Shown here piece after piece: positions 21,701-32,756 of a stretch of 64,000 nucleotides of DNA. The notes under the pieces were generated by a model that made no database searches, had not been told where the DNA came from, and saw nothing but the letters and a program-made list of their open reading frames with translations. The position numbers and the translations under genes are program-made. Numbering within the stretch: position 1 is the first letter of the stretch; every line of letters begins with the position of its first letter. Source of the DNA: Lunularia cruciata (lineage: Eukaryota > Streptophyta > Marchantiopsida > Lunulariales > Lunulariaceae); NCBI GenBank assembly GCA_948567375.1, contig OX419762.1:59997034-60061033 (forward strand), written 5' to 3'.

Positions 21701-23096
21701 AGGAAAGAAACATGCAAATGCTGATTTGTTATCTAGAGCCTATGATCATGATGGAGATGAGCCTGTAGATGATTCCTTCCCGGATGAGGAGCTCATGACA
21801 ATCTCAATCACTCAAGAGATTCCAATGAAGTACAAGGAGATTGTAGATTTTGTGACAAGAGGTAACTATCCAGAAGGGATGCATGCTAGGGAGAGGAAGG
21901 CCCTTGCAGCAAGATCTAGACCTTACACAATGGTGGAGGATATTCTTTTTCACCAAGGAGCAGATGGTCTACTTCCAAGAGCAGTGGGTAAGGAAGAGTC
22001 TATCCTACTCATAAAGGAGTTTCATGAAGGTTTAGTATGTGGAGGACACTTTGCAGGAAAGGTGACTGCTTTCAAGATTCTAGATGCAGGTTACCATTGG
22101 AGAGGGATTTTCAAGGATTTTCTTGATTATTGCAAAACTTGTCATGTTTGTCAAGCTTTTGCTAGAAAGTCTACATCCACTCCACCACTTAGATCAATTC
22201 CATTGCTAGGACCTTTTGAGAAGTGGGGAATTGATTTTGTAGGACCTCTCAATAGAACCCCAAGGAACAATCGGTACATTGTGGTAGTTACTGATTACCT
22301 TACTAAGTGGGTTGAGGCTAGACCATTGAGGGACAAGAATGAAGATGAAGTAGGTAGATTTCTTTATGAACGCATTATCACTAGGTTTGGATGCCCTTTG
22401 GAGTTGGTTTCTGATAGAGGAGGAGAGTTTACAGGAAGCATTACTACAGCCATGCTACAACATTTCTCTATCACACATAGAGTAACTACATCCTATAAGC
22501 CAAATTCCAATGGCTTGGCAGAGAGAACCAATCAGACCTTGTGCATGATGTTGGCCAAAGATGCAGAAATGGAGGGAGCTAAACATCATTGGGACAACAC
22601 GATTCATGCAGTTTTGTGGGAGTATAGGACAACCATGAAGACTTCCACCGGATATTCTCCATTTCAATTGGTGTATGGTATTGAGTCTACCTTACCTATT
22701 CACTTTGATCTTCCTACCTTCCAAAGCATTCATAGGAGATTGAAGAAAGCACAAGGAGGTGATGCAGAGAAGTCAAGGAAGGAACAACTCATGGAGTTGG
22801 AAGAGGCAAGAGCAGTTGCTATGGTTCAAGTGGAGCAAGCCCAAAGGAAACAAAAGGAGAGCTATGATAAGAGGCAAGGCAAGAAGAAGGTAGAGGCTTT
22901 CAAAGAAAGTGATTGGGTAATGTTGTTTGATTCCATTCGATTCAAGAGAGTGCAAAAGAAGTTTTTACCTAAGTACTTTGGACCTTTCATAGTGGAGAAG
23001 GTGTGGGGCAATTACACCTATGATCTCAAGGAGTTGGGAGGAAGACACTTTGATAGGATTAACCATGATAAGTTGAAAATGTACCATAGAAGGTAG
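18736..23096 (+). pseudogene. gag-pol of element C (broken)
   Basis: Same protein as the 1608-aa polyprotein of J. Defects: frameshift and TGA near 18925; about 465 bp of gag missing at 19031 (J residues about 97-252); frameshift near 19648; TGA at 19887-19889 where J has CGA; one-base loss near 21133. The knuckle CFGCGGRGHIQRNC, the protease VDGGSAVN, RT FIDDFCVYG, RNase H TDASNVAIG, and integrase DFVGPL, SDRGGEF and NGLAER are all recognisable. Confidence 0.93.
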
Positions 23097-23144
23097 AGAG
23101 ACCTTCACTTTGAGGACAAAGTGAAAACTTAGTCCGGGGGTAAA

Positions 23145-23834
23145 TGTAACACCCATTTGTGCATGTGTGTGGTATTGTGATATTTAGCTTGTTATTACAA
23201 GTACTTAAGAGATATTATTTATAGAGATAAAGGATGGTTCTATATTAGTCATGGTTAGCTAAAGTTAGTCATAGCTAAGATAGAGTGGACCTTACTTTAG
23301 AGGAAGTAGAAAAGATGAGCACCACTATTTTGGATTTTAGTGTGTTGACTTGGCATTATTCCTAGGTGTTTGGCTTTGAGGAAAGAGTTGAGAACTCTTG
23401 GGTCCGCAAGCCTTTTTGTTTTGGATTCTTCTTTATTCCAAGGATAGCCCATGTGAAGGAATCCTTGACTTAGTGGTTGGGACAAGATAAGACCACATGC
23501 TTAGGGGAATATGCCCATGTGAATGGATATTCCTTTCTACTTTTTGACTTTACTTGACTTTTAGTCTAGTAACTTGAGTTACTACGGTAATTAGTAACTT
23601 TGGTACGTAACTATTTCACAAGTTTATAAACAAGGGGTGAGGAGGTACTCATGATCCTTTCATTTGCAACTATCTCTCTCTCATTGAGTTCTCTAGTGAG
23701 CAATGTCTTGAGTCTTGGAGTGTTAGCCTTGGAGTAGTATGATGGAGTTGGGGTTCCTTGCCTTCTTAGTCCATGGTGCGCTACCATAATAGCCATCAGA
23801 GGTTCATCCTGAGTGAGAGACAGACCGTCTCATA
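23145..23834 (+). repeat. 3' LTR of element C
   Basis: Starts TGTAACACCC after the polypurine tract CCGGGGGTAAA and ends GTCTCATA (mutated from GGCTCACA). It is followed by the TSD GGCT and the continuation of D gag. Confidence 0.92.
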
Positions 23835-24158
23835 GGCTACTCAAGGAATACACTTGCATGAGACAACTAATCAATTTTACTCAGGGAGTTTATTGAGGCC
23901 GAAGCAATCCAATTTTTGTATGGGATATTGGACAAGGAAATGTGATTTAGAGTACATGATGTTATATTGTTACAAGCTACTTCACCTACCTTGGCAGTAG
24001 TCTTTGGTTTGGTTGAGCATATTGAGCTCAACTTGGTGGAGGAAAGAGTGGTGACATTTGGACTTGGTAGAGAGACCTCATCCACAATTTTTACTTCTTC
24101 TTGATTGCAATAGAGTGCACCATGCCATGTTTGATTCCAAGGACAAGGTGGATAGCCT
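23835..24158 (+). pseudogene. gag of element D, second part (broken)
   Basis: Continues from 16472 and aligns with B gag around 39790-40110 in reverse (for example LLQATSPTLAVVFGL and IELN). It is interrupted at 24158 by element B; the last four bases, GCCT, are the TSD shared with 42706-42709. Confidence 0.78.
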
Positions 24159-24713
24159 TGTCGTGCGTATATACATTGCTACACAACATACATCGCTGTC
24201 AACATCATACACTATAAAAGCACAACTCACACATAAGTCATACATAGACTCTAAAGTGCCACAATAATCAGATTGCTTAACACTCTCAACTCAACTCAAC
24301 TCAGATCAGTACTTGATCTGTCACTCTATAAATTGCCAACAACTGGGCACTGATTATAGTCAAGCCACACCCACTCAAGCATAGAGAATCCAGGTGACGC
24401 TCGCCGGCCTCTGTCCACCATAGCCAGGAACTCGAAGGCTCAACATCAGAGAAGTGAGCTCTCTGGAGCTCACTTTGAAACTATACCCCCTGGACTTGAG
24501 CTAGCCCTAAAACCCTAACGGTCCCGCTGACGGCACACTCGACGGTGCAAACGGTGCAAAGTGACGGTGGGCCCCACCGTGAAGTCAGTACCCCGAACAC
24601 AAAATCTAACCATTGGAAAGTAGTCCCTGAGAAACTACTAGAATAACTCTAACTACCATCACTGGAACTCCAGTGTCCGAGCATCTAGATGTGGAACTAC
24701 AAATGGCGTGACA
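24159..24713 (-). repeat. 3' LTR of element B, 555 bp
   Basis: On the minus strand it runs TGTCACGCC to GCACGACA, the same length as in A. The terminal TGTC/GACA are inverted. The outer end abuts the TSD GCCT. It contains a TATA-like CTATAAAAGC on the plus strand, antisense to the element (about 24209). Confidence 0.85.
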
Positions 24714-24989
24714 GCTGTCGTGCGTATATACATCGCTACACAACATACATTGCTGTCAACATCATACACTATAAAAGCACAACTCACACATAAGTCATAC
24801 ATAGACTCTAAAGTGCCACAATCGCCCCCCTAGCTGGCGGTTAGGTCCCTCTAACTCCAGATAGCCATCTACTCTAAGTATATGGTATACCCTCTAATGA
24901 GCAAAGATCAGGAGGCCGGGTGCTATGGAGCCCCATCGTTAGTCGCCTGTCTACAATCTATACCATATAAAGAATGAACTAGCTATAGG
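24714..24989 (-). other. Extra LTR-tail copy, polypurine tract and 3' untranslated part of B
   Basis: No gene. 24716-24820 repeats the terminal 105 bp of the LTR. Next comes the polypurine tract (GGGGGGCGAT on the minus strand, about 24821-24830). The remainder lies between it and the stop of the integrase-PHD frame. Confidence 0.7.
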
Positions 24990-26953
24990 TCAAGTACATC
25001 TAGGACATAACCACTATCCCTGAGGAACCACCATGAGGGGAGGAGTCATACATGCCATATGCCATCCTCTCGAACAGCTATCACACACTAACATAGTAGC
25101 AGCTCCACCAGAAGAGCCACATAACATACACCTCAAGCCTGCACGTACAAGTGCCAAGCTTGGGTCCATAGTACCATCAATGTTTGGAAGGTGGCATGGT
25201 GCACAATTGCGCACATGATCCTTCCAAACAACACCATCATGTCCTTCTAACACAAGGACTCCAGATGGCAATACCTCGCGCACTCTCAAGATAGTGCGGC
25301 CTGTAGAAACATCAAGTATCGTCGATGCTGTCTGCTGTAGATATACATAATTGGCTGGATGAAATCGACGGATCGAGGGTCTATAACCTCCTCCTCGAAT
25401 GGTAGCATAGCGTACAGTATCTCTATGCTGAGCAATCGCCAAGTTCTCAAAGGCCATCGGCATCACTCTCCGAAAGATCTCTGCCCGCTGAGAACATGCG
25501 CTCATCCATACATCGGGGTCATCCAAGTCCAAAACTACAGTAGCATCTCGACGAATGGCTGTAGGTAAATCTGGATCTCGTCCATAGAGTAGAAAGTATG
25601 GAGAGAAGGATGCTAAGGAGGCTTGCCGGCTGAACCGATAGCCCATGGCCAACCAAGGTAACTGGAGATCCCAATCTCCCAAGTGGCCTCTCTGCAAACC
25701 ATACTTTTGCAATCCTCTCTTCACCGTTTGAACCACTCTCTCTGCTAAGCCATCTGCCTCAGGGTGATCTCGGGATGTAGTACGATGATCAATCAAAGCC
25801 TTGTCACACAAGACCTGAAACTCTCCCAAGAACTCTATACCCTGATCAGTCAAAACCTCAGCTGGTGCACCAAAATGACTAAGAACTCGATCCAGGAACG
25901 AGTAAGCTGTCCCTTCACTAGACTTGTCAGGAAGTGCCACCAACTCAATCCACTTGGAGAAGTGCTCCACCATCACCAAAACATACCGATGATGTCTCAC
26001 AGTCAGCGGTAAAGGTCCGGCAAAGTCCAAACTCCAATGGTAACCCAATCCCATGATAGGTAATGGGTGTAACTGTGGCGTAGGAGCATTGAATGATGCT
26101 CTAACTCGGTCACAAACCACACATCTGGCAACAAACTGCTGTACCTTGGTCTGCATACCGCACCACCAATAATGACTCTGGAGTAAGCTATATGTACGCT
26201 TTACTCCAAAATATCCTAGCTCCTCATGAGCATGACGGACCAACTGTGGTCTCTGTGATGGAAGTGGTACTACTCGCACTCTACCATCCTCCCATACATG
26301 CAAAAGGTGTCTACCCTGCAATCTGAACCGTCTGGCTCGCTGAAGAACACGGTCTCTCTCCTTGGCCCCAACTGTGCCACCCACAACACCAGTGCAAAGA
26401 TAGTCTATCACTAAGACATCATCATGAATGTCTCACTGAACTGTACCAATATCTTCACTCTTTGGATCTGTGACCTCAATAACTCCTCCTGTATGTGCTG
26501 AGAGAGATACCACCAAAGTCTCTACAAATATACACAGAAAGGCCGATGCATGCCAACCTGGCACCATCTCCTCATCTGTCTCACCATGCCAACGTGCTCC
26601 GGTCCGATCCTGCTGGCTGGGACATGGGTTTCTACTCAACCCATCTGCATCACGGTTCATCACTCCAGGTCTGTGAACAACCGTGAAATCATACTCCTGT
26701 AAAATCAGAGCCCATCGTGCAAGCTTCCCTGAAAGCTTGTCGGACTCCATCAATCATTTCAGTGGCTGATGATCAGTGATGAGAGTGAAGGGGTTACCAA
26801 ATAGGTAACATCGGAAATGTGCTACTGCCCAAACTGGTGCCAAGCACTCTCCCTCATATGAAATATACTTTGCCTCCGCTGAATTGTTGGAGCGACTAGC
26901 ATAGGCCACCACAAACTCCTTCTCCTCATCATCATGTTGAGTGAGCACCGCTC
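24990..26953 (-). pseudogene. RNase H end, integrase and PHD finger of element B (broken)
   Basis: From 26953 downwards: RNase H (LTQHDDEEKEFVVAYASR, TDHQPLK), a TGA at 26754 where A has TGG, a linker, and a TGA at 26433-26435 where A has CGA. The integrase is then open from 26411 to 25014 with HHCC (CVVCDR), SLDFAGPL, LTDQGIEF and an intact GLAER glutamate. The PHD finger follows (CMLC, VCDSC, GWHMAC). A TAG at 25014, where A has CAG, removes the final CPRC pair. 26953 is the insertion point of J (TSD GCTC). Confidence 0.92.
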
Positions 26954-27645
26954 TGTGAGCCGGCCTGTCTCTCACTCAGGATGAACCTCTGATGGCTATT
27001 ATGGTAGCGCACCATGGACTAAGAAGGCAAGGAACCCCAACTCCATCATACTCCTCCAAGGCTAACACTCCAAGACTCAAGACATTGCTCACTAGAGAAC
27101 TCAATGAGAGAGAGATAGTTGCAAATGAAAGGATGATGAGTACCTCCTCACTCCTTGTTTATATACTTGTGAAATAGTTACGTACCAAAGTTACTAATTA
27201 CCGTAGTAACTCAAGTTACTAGACTAAAAGTCAAGTAAAGTCAAAAAGTAGAAAGGAATATCCATTCACATGGGCATATTCCCCTAAGCATGTGGTCTTA
27301 TCTTGACCCAACCACTAAAGCAAGGATTCCTTCACATGGGCTATCCTTGGACTAAAGAAGAATCCAAAACAAAAAGGCTTGCGGGCCCAAGAGTTCTCAA
27401 CTCTTTCCCCAAAGCCAAACACCTAGGAATAATACCAAGTCAACACACTAAAATCCAAAATAGTGGTGCTCATCTTTTCTACTTCCTCTAAAGTAAGGTC
27501 CCATCTATCTTAGCTATGACTAACTTTAGCTAACCATGACTAATATAGAACCATCCTTTATCTCTATATAAATAATATCTCTTAAGTACTTGTAATACCA
27601 AGCTAAATATCACAATACCACACACATGCACAAATGGGTGTTACA
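26954..27645 (-). repeat. 3' LTR of element J, 692 bp
   Basis: Minus strand TGTAACACCC to GGCTCACA. Preceded, in element direction, by the polypurine tract CCGGGGGTAAA (27646-27656). Confidence 0.95.
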
Positions 27646-27693
27646 TTTACCCCCGGACTAAGTTTTCACTTTGTCCTCAAAGTGAAGGTCTCT

Positions 27694-30600
27694 CTACCTT
27701 CTATGGTACATCTTCAACTTATCATGGTTAATCCTATCAAAGTGTCTTCCTCCCAACTCCTTGAGATCATAAGTGTAATTTCCCCACACCTTCTCTACTA
27801 TGAAAGGTCCAAAGTACTTAGGCAAAAACTTCTTTTGTACTCTCTTGAATCGAATGGAATCAAACAACATTACCCAATCACCTTCTTTGAAAGGCTCCAC
27901 CTTCTTCTTGCCTTGCCTCTTGTCATAGCTCTCCTTTTGTTTCCTTTGGGCTTGCTCCACTCGAACCATAGCAACTGCTCTTGCCTCTTCCAACTCCATG
28001 AGTTGATCCTTCCTTGACTTCTCTGCATCACTTCCTTGTGCTTTCTTCAATCTCCTATGAATGCTTTGGAAGGTAGGAAGATCAAAGTGAATAGGTAAGG
28101 TAGACTCAATACCATAAACCAATTGGAATGGAGAATATCCAGTGGAAGTCTTCATGGTTGTCCTATACTCCCACAAAACTGCATGAATCCTCTTGTCCCA
28201 ATGATGTTTAGCCCCCTCCATTTCTGCATCTTTGGCCAACATCATGCACAAGGTCTGATTGGTTCTCTCTGCCAAGCCATTGGAATTTGGCTTATAGGAT
28301 GTAGTTACTCTATGTGTGATAGAGAAATGTCGTAGCATGGCTGTAGTAATGCTTCCTGTAAACTCTCCTCCTCTATCAGAAACCAACTCCAAAGGGCATC
28401 CAAACCTAGTGATAATGCGTTCATAAAGAAATCTACCCACTTCATCTTCATTCTTGTCCCTCAATGGTCTAGCCTCAACCCACTTGGTAAGGTAATCAGT
28501 AACTACCACAATGTACCGATTGTTCCTTGGGGTTCTATTGAGAGGTCCTACAAAATCAATTCCCCACTTCTCAAAGGGTCCTAGCAATGGAATTGATCTA
28601 AGTGGTGGAGTGGATGTAGACTTTCTAGCAAAAGCTTGACAAACATGACAAGTTTTGCAATAATCAAGACAATCCTTGAAAATCCCTCTCCAATGGTAAC
28701 CTGCATCTAGAATCTTGAAAGCAGTCACCTTTCCTGCAAAGTGTCCTCCACATACTAAACCTTCATGAAACTCCTTTATGAGTAGGATAGACTCTTCCTT
28801 ACCCACTGCTCTTCGAAGTAGACCATCTGCTCCTTGGTGAAAAAGAATATCATCCACCATTGTGTAAGGTCTAGATCTTGCTGCAAGGGCCTTCCTCTCC
28901 CTAGCATGCATCCCTTCTGGATAGTTACCTCTTGTCACAAAATCCACAATCTCCTTGTACTCCATTGGAACCTCTTGAGTGACTGAGATTGTCATGAGCT
29001 CCTCATCCGGGAAGGAATCATCTACTGGCTCATCTCCATCATGATCATAGGCTCTAGATAACAAATCAGCATTTGCATGTTTCTTTCCTGGCCTATCCTC
29101 AATTGTGTAGTCATACTCAGACAAGAGAATCATCCACCTTGCTAGTCTCCCTTCAACATTAGGCTTGTTGAAGATGTACTTCAAAGCCTTGTGATCCGTG
29201 ACAATTGTGGCCTTCCCTCCAATCAAGTAGTGTCTAAACTTCTTGAGACCAAAGATCACTGCCAACCCTTCTCTCTCTGTGACAGAGTAGTTCTTCTCTG
29301 CTGAAACCATCTGCCTACTAGCATAAGCTATTGGATGATCATGCCCATCTTGGTCTAATTGACTAAGAGTGCATCCTATAGCTACATTAGAAGCATCAGT
29401 GTAGAGGATGAAAGGCTTACTCCAATCAGGTTTAGCAAGAATTGGAGCTACAACAAGGGATTGCTTGAGCTCCTCAAAAGCTTTGAGAGCCTCCTTGTCT
29501 TCCAAAATCACCATGTAATCTACACCCTTCTTCATGTAGATGGTCAATGCATAAGCCTTGTTGGAAAATGAGAAGATGAACCTCCTATAGTACCCAACCA
29601 TTCCCAAGAATTGGCGTAACTTTGTCAAGCTTGAAGGGAATGGAAGGTCTGAGATTTTCCTCACCTTCTCAGGATCAACTGCTATTCCATCCTTGGAGAT
29701 GATGTGCCCCAAAAGTAGACCTTCTTCACATCCAAAAATGCACTTCTCTGGGTTGAGTGATGCATTTGCCTCATCCAAGCGTTGCAAGACTTTGATTAGG
29801 TGCTCAAAGTGCTCCTCCTTGCTCCCATAGACACAAAAGTCATCAATGAAATCTCTCACAAATTTCCCAATGAAAGGTTCAAATACCTTATTCATGAACC
29901 GTTGGAATGTGGCTGGAGCATTGCAAAGCCCAAAAGGCATGACCTTGAAAGCGTAAGTTCCCCAAGGTGTGGTGAATGTGGTGAGTTGTTGATGCTCTGG
30001 TGCAATCTTGATTTGGTTATATCCACTATAACCATCTCCAAAACTGTACCTCTCATGACCTGCAACCTCCTCCAAGATCTCATCAATGAATGGCAATGGG
30101 TAGTAGTCCTTCTTGGTAACAGCATTGAGCTTCTTGTAATCCACACATACCCGAAGCTTGCCATTCTTTTTCTTCACAATGACAATTGGAGACACCCATT
30201 CTGAACTCTCCACCTCAAAGATAAATCCAGCCTCCTTGAGCTTATCAATCTCCTCCTTCACAACCAAAGATATTGGTGGGCTAATGCGACGTTGCTTTTG
30301 GCGGATTGGTCTTGCATGTGACTCCACCTCTATCTTGTGCTCCTCCAAGGTGACTTCCTTCAAATCCTTGTAACTAAAAGCAAACACATGGATGAACTTG
30401 CGGAAAATCTCCTCAAATCTCACCTTCTCCTCCTTGGTAACATTTGGGCCATACTTGAGGGTAGATAACCTTCTCTCTACCTCCTCAAGTGTCAATGGTG
30501 ATTTGTCTGGGTCCTTCAAAACCTCTGGCTTAGGTGCAAAATCCATAGCACACAAAGGATACACATCTGAATCAGATTCAGATTCATCCTCCTCCGTGGA

Positions 30601-32520
30601 AGTCTCCTCTTCCATGCTTGTGTCCACACCTGAAGCTCCTCCTTCAGAATCAGATTCCCAATAATCAGAAGATGGGGTATCTGAATGTGAAGTGTTGGTG
30701 GTGTTAGTCACAGGAACTGTGACTCTATGGTTTGATGGCCCAATCCTTAAGTACCCTTTGTGCCATCGATCAGTTGTGCGTGCTGCTCTCAACCATGGCC
30801 TCCCAAGAAGTAAGTCATAGCTTGAATCCTTCAAGACTTGGAAAGTCATGAGATTTTGAACTCCCATAACTGAAACTACCACCTTATCCATCACTCCTAC
30901 TGGTCGAACTTGTTGCTTGTTTGCCATGCTCACCACAAATGTTGAAGCTCTTGAGGGTATCATACCCAACTTCTTCATCAACCTTTCTGACATGGCATTC
31001 ACTGCTGATCCTCCATCAACCAATGCATCCTTGATGTTGTGACCATTCACTCTCACATCAATCTTGGAGGCATATTCACAAGCTTCCCATGGTGCTGGCT
31101 TGGCATCCACCACCCCCATTGATATTGGAACTTTTGCCTTCTTCTTCTTCTTGCTCCTTGTAGAACTCAAACCACCTCTAAGCTCCTTTCTCAAGGTAGG
31201 GTTCAAAGCAATTAATTGGCCCACTGTGATGTTAGCCTTGTGACTACCAACATCCTCCAACACATTGTAGTTCCATTGTTGCTTGGAGATCAAGAAGTCC
31301 TCCATCCCCAACTTCTTCCTTGGAGTCTTTGTTGTTGATGGTGTTGAGGTGCGAGTGCTCCTAGTAGACATAGGAGTATCCTTGCTTGAAGTAAATCCTT
31401 GAGAAGAGTGAACATCCTCTGCAAAACGAGCTCTCTTCTTCTCTTGTGCCAAAAGCTCCAAATTAGGACCCTTGGAGTTTGAGCACTCTCCCTTCTCATA
31501 CTTGCTCTCAACCACATCTATGGATGCTATCCCCTTACCTTTGTTGGGATTAGGAGCCACTTGGGTTTCACTACCTCCCTCTTTCCCTCTATTGGCTCCC
31601 TCATAACCCCTTCCTCCATGGTAAGTGGAATTTGGACAATTCCTTTGGATATGGCCTCTTCCCCCACAACCAAAACAATTTCTATCATTGAAATTGTTGG
31701 CTGGTTGGCCTCCTCTATATGGATGGTTTCCATAACTCCTAGGCCCTCTCCCTACATTCTGATCCACCTCTCTCTTCTCCCATAATTGCACCACATTGAT
31801 CTTGAGATCCGCAAGTTGTTCTGTGATGGTTTGGAGTGGATCTTTTGGTGGAGGTGCAAGAACTAGAGCAACTACTACTTGTGGTGCAACCCTTGTCACC
31901 AAAGTATCAGAAGTTCCACCATACTTGTAGCCTTGAGGAGGATGCACAACCTCCTTCACCACCAAATCACTTTCATCCCCTTCCAAACTCTCCTCCATAC
32001 GAATTGCGATCTTGATAGCTTCAACCTTGGAAGAAGGTTTCTCATATCTCACCTTGCTTCTAATTTGTGGTCTCAATCCTCCCACAAAATTCTTGGTGAG
32101 CATGGCCCCTATGCCAATCATTGTAGTCTCCACATCATCCCCACCCTTCCTCAACACTATGCGAAATCTGGACTCCAATTTTTCCACTCTTTCCACATAG
32201 ACTCTCACTTTCTCTCCATCTCCTTGCTTGAGAAATGTAACCTCACTCATCAATCTCTCATAACTCTCATCAGGAAGAAAGTTCTCAATGAGTGCTGAAG
32301 TCAAAGTCTCCCAAGACTCCTCTTCCCCCTCTCTCTTCTCTCTCTTTTGGTATTCTGACTCATACCATGTAAGTGCTGCATCCTCAAAGAAATCTGGTAA
32401 TAATGAGGCCCACTCATTCTTCCTCCTCTCATTGTTTCCTATGCAAGCTCTCTTGAAGTCTCTCACAAAGGCCTCCACATCTTCTCCATCCTTGCCAAAG
32501 AAAACCGGAAGTTTCCCCAT
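27694..32520 (-). CDS. gag-pol polyprotein of element J, 1608 aa, intact
   Basis: Single frame for the whole polyprotein. Gag core residues about 1-250; CCHC knuckle CFGCGGRGHIQRNC 282-295; aspartic protease at 501-508 (VDGGSAVN, DGG rather than DSG/DTG) with LLGRPW 571-576. An acidic Ser/Glu-rich linker 618-655 precedes the RT, with FGDGYSGYNQ, MPFGLCNAPATFQ 861-873 and FIDD 891-894. RNase H has TDASN 1041 and TDHKALK 1108. Integrase has a His/Cys zinc domain (H1252, H1260, C1291, C1294) and catalytic D1322, D1382 and E1418. It ends in a short C-terminal tail (KMYHRR) without chromodomain or PHD finger. The layout fits the Tat/Athila side of plant gypsy elements. The start ATG is the first of the frame and follows a pyrimidine/purine-rich leader. 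Confidence 0.97.
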   Translation of the reverse strand: MGKLPVFFGKDGEDVEAFVRDFKRACIGNNERRKNEWASLLPDFFEDAALTWYESEYQKREKREGEEESWETLTSALIENFLPDESYERLMSEVTFLKQGDGEKVRVYVERVEKLESRFRIVLRKGGDDVETTMIGIGAMLTKNFVGGLRPQIRSKVRYEKPSSKVEAIKIAIRMEESLEGDESDLVVKEVVHPPQGYKYGGTSDTLVTRVAPQVVVALVLAPPPKDPLQTITEQLADLKINVVQLWEKREVDQNVGRGPRSYGNHPYRGGQPANNFNDRNCFGCGGRGHIQRNCPNSTYHGGRGYEGANRGKEGGSETQVAPNPNKGKGIASIDVVESKYEKGECSNSKGPNLELLAQEKKRARFAEDVHSSQGFTSSKDTPMSTRSTRTSTPSTTKTPRKKLGMEDFLISKQQWNYNVLEDVGSHKANITVGQLIALNPTLRKELRGGLSSTRSKKKKKAKVPISMGVVDAKPAPWEACEYASKIDVRVNGHNIKDALVDGGSAVNAMSERLMKKLGMIPSRASTFVVSMANKQQVRPVGVMDKVVVSVMGVQNLMTFQVLKDSSYDLLLGRPWLRAARTTDRWHKGYLRIGPSNHRVTVPVTNTTNTSHSDTPSSDYWESDSEGGASGVDTSMEEETSTEEDESESDSDVYPLCAMDFAPKPEVLKDPDKSPLTLEEVERRLSTLKYGPNVTKEEKVRFEEIFRKFIHVFAFSYKDLKEVTLEEHKIEVESHARPIRQKQRRISPPISLVVKEEIDKLKEAGFIFEVESSEWVSPIVIVKKKNGKLRVCVDYKKLNAVTKKDYYPLPFIDEILEEVAGHERYSFGDGYSGYNQIKIAPEHQQLTTFTTPWGTYAFKVMPFGLCNAPATFQRFMNKVFEPFIGKFVRDFIDDFCVYGSKEEHFEHLIKVLQRLDEANASLNPEKCIFGCEEGLLLGHIISKDGIAVDPEKVRKISDLPFPSSLTKLRQFLGMVGYYRRFIFSFSNKAYALTIYMKKGVDYMVILEDKEALKAFEELKQSLVVAPILAKPDWSKPFILYTDASNVAIGCTLSQLDQDGHDHPIAYASRQMVSAEKNYSVTEREGLAVIFGLKKFRHYLIGGKATIVTDHKALKYIFNKPNVEGRLARWMILLSEYDYTIEDRPGKKHANADLLSRAYDHDGDEPVDDSFPDEELMTISVTQEVPMEYKEIVDFVTRGNYPEGMHARERKALAARSRPYTMVDDILFHQGADGLLRRAVGKEESILLIKEFHEGLVCGGHFAGKVTAFKILDAGYHWRGIFKDCLDYCKTCHVCQAFARKSTSTPPLRSIPLLGPFEKWGIDFVGPLNRTPRNNRYIVVVTDYLTKWVEARPLRDKNEDEVGRFLYERIITRFGCPLELVSDRGGEFTGSITTAMLRHFSITHRVTTSYKPNSNGLAERTNQTLCMMLAKDAEMEGAKHHWDKRIHAVLWEYRTTMKTSTGYSPFQLVYGIESTLPIHFDLPTFQSIHRRLKKAQGSDAEKSRKDQLMELEEARAVAMVRVEQAQRKQKESYDKRQGKKKVEPFKEGDWVMLFDSIRFKRVQKKFLPKYFGPFIVEKVWGNYTYDLKELGGRHFDRINHDKLKMYHRR

Positions 32521-32756
32521 CTTAACCCCTCACTATCTTTCTTTTCTCTCAATTTTTTTTTTCCTCTTTTCTTTTCTCTCACTCTATTACTAATAGAGTA
32601 TATACATGACTAACACCATCTGAGAATAATCCACTCTAGGGAACACAAAAGGTTCAGGTTGCTCCAAGATTTCTATAGCAACATCAAATCCTAGAGTGCA
32701 TATTAATCTAACTCTCATGGATAGTTTATCCATAAGTTGAAAGATTATCTCCATCA

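Larger units (their letters stand above)
16473..23834 (+). mobile_element. Element C: Tat/Athila-like Ty3-gypsy retrotransposon, decayed
   Basis: Two LTRs of about 690 bp, a tRNA-Asp-like primer site, a leader micro-ORF, a zinc-knuckle ORF and one gag-pol region, flanked by a 4-bp TSD (GGCT). Same family as J but older: the LTRs differ at many positions and gag-pol is broken. It lies in the gag gene of element D. Confidence 0.94.
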
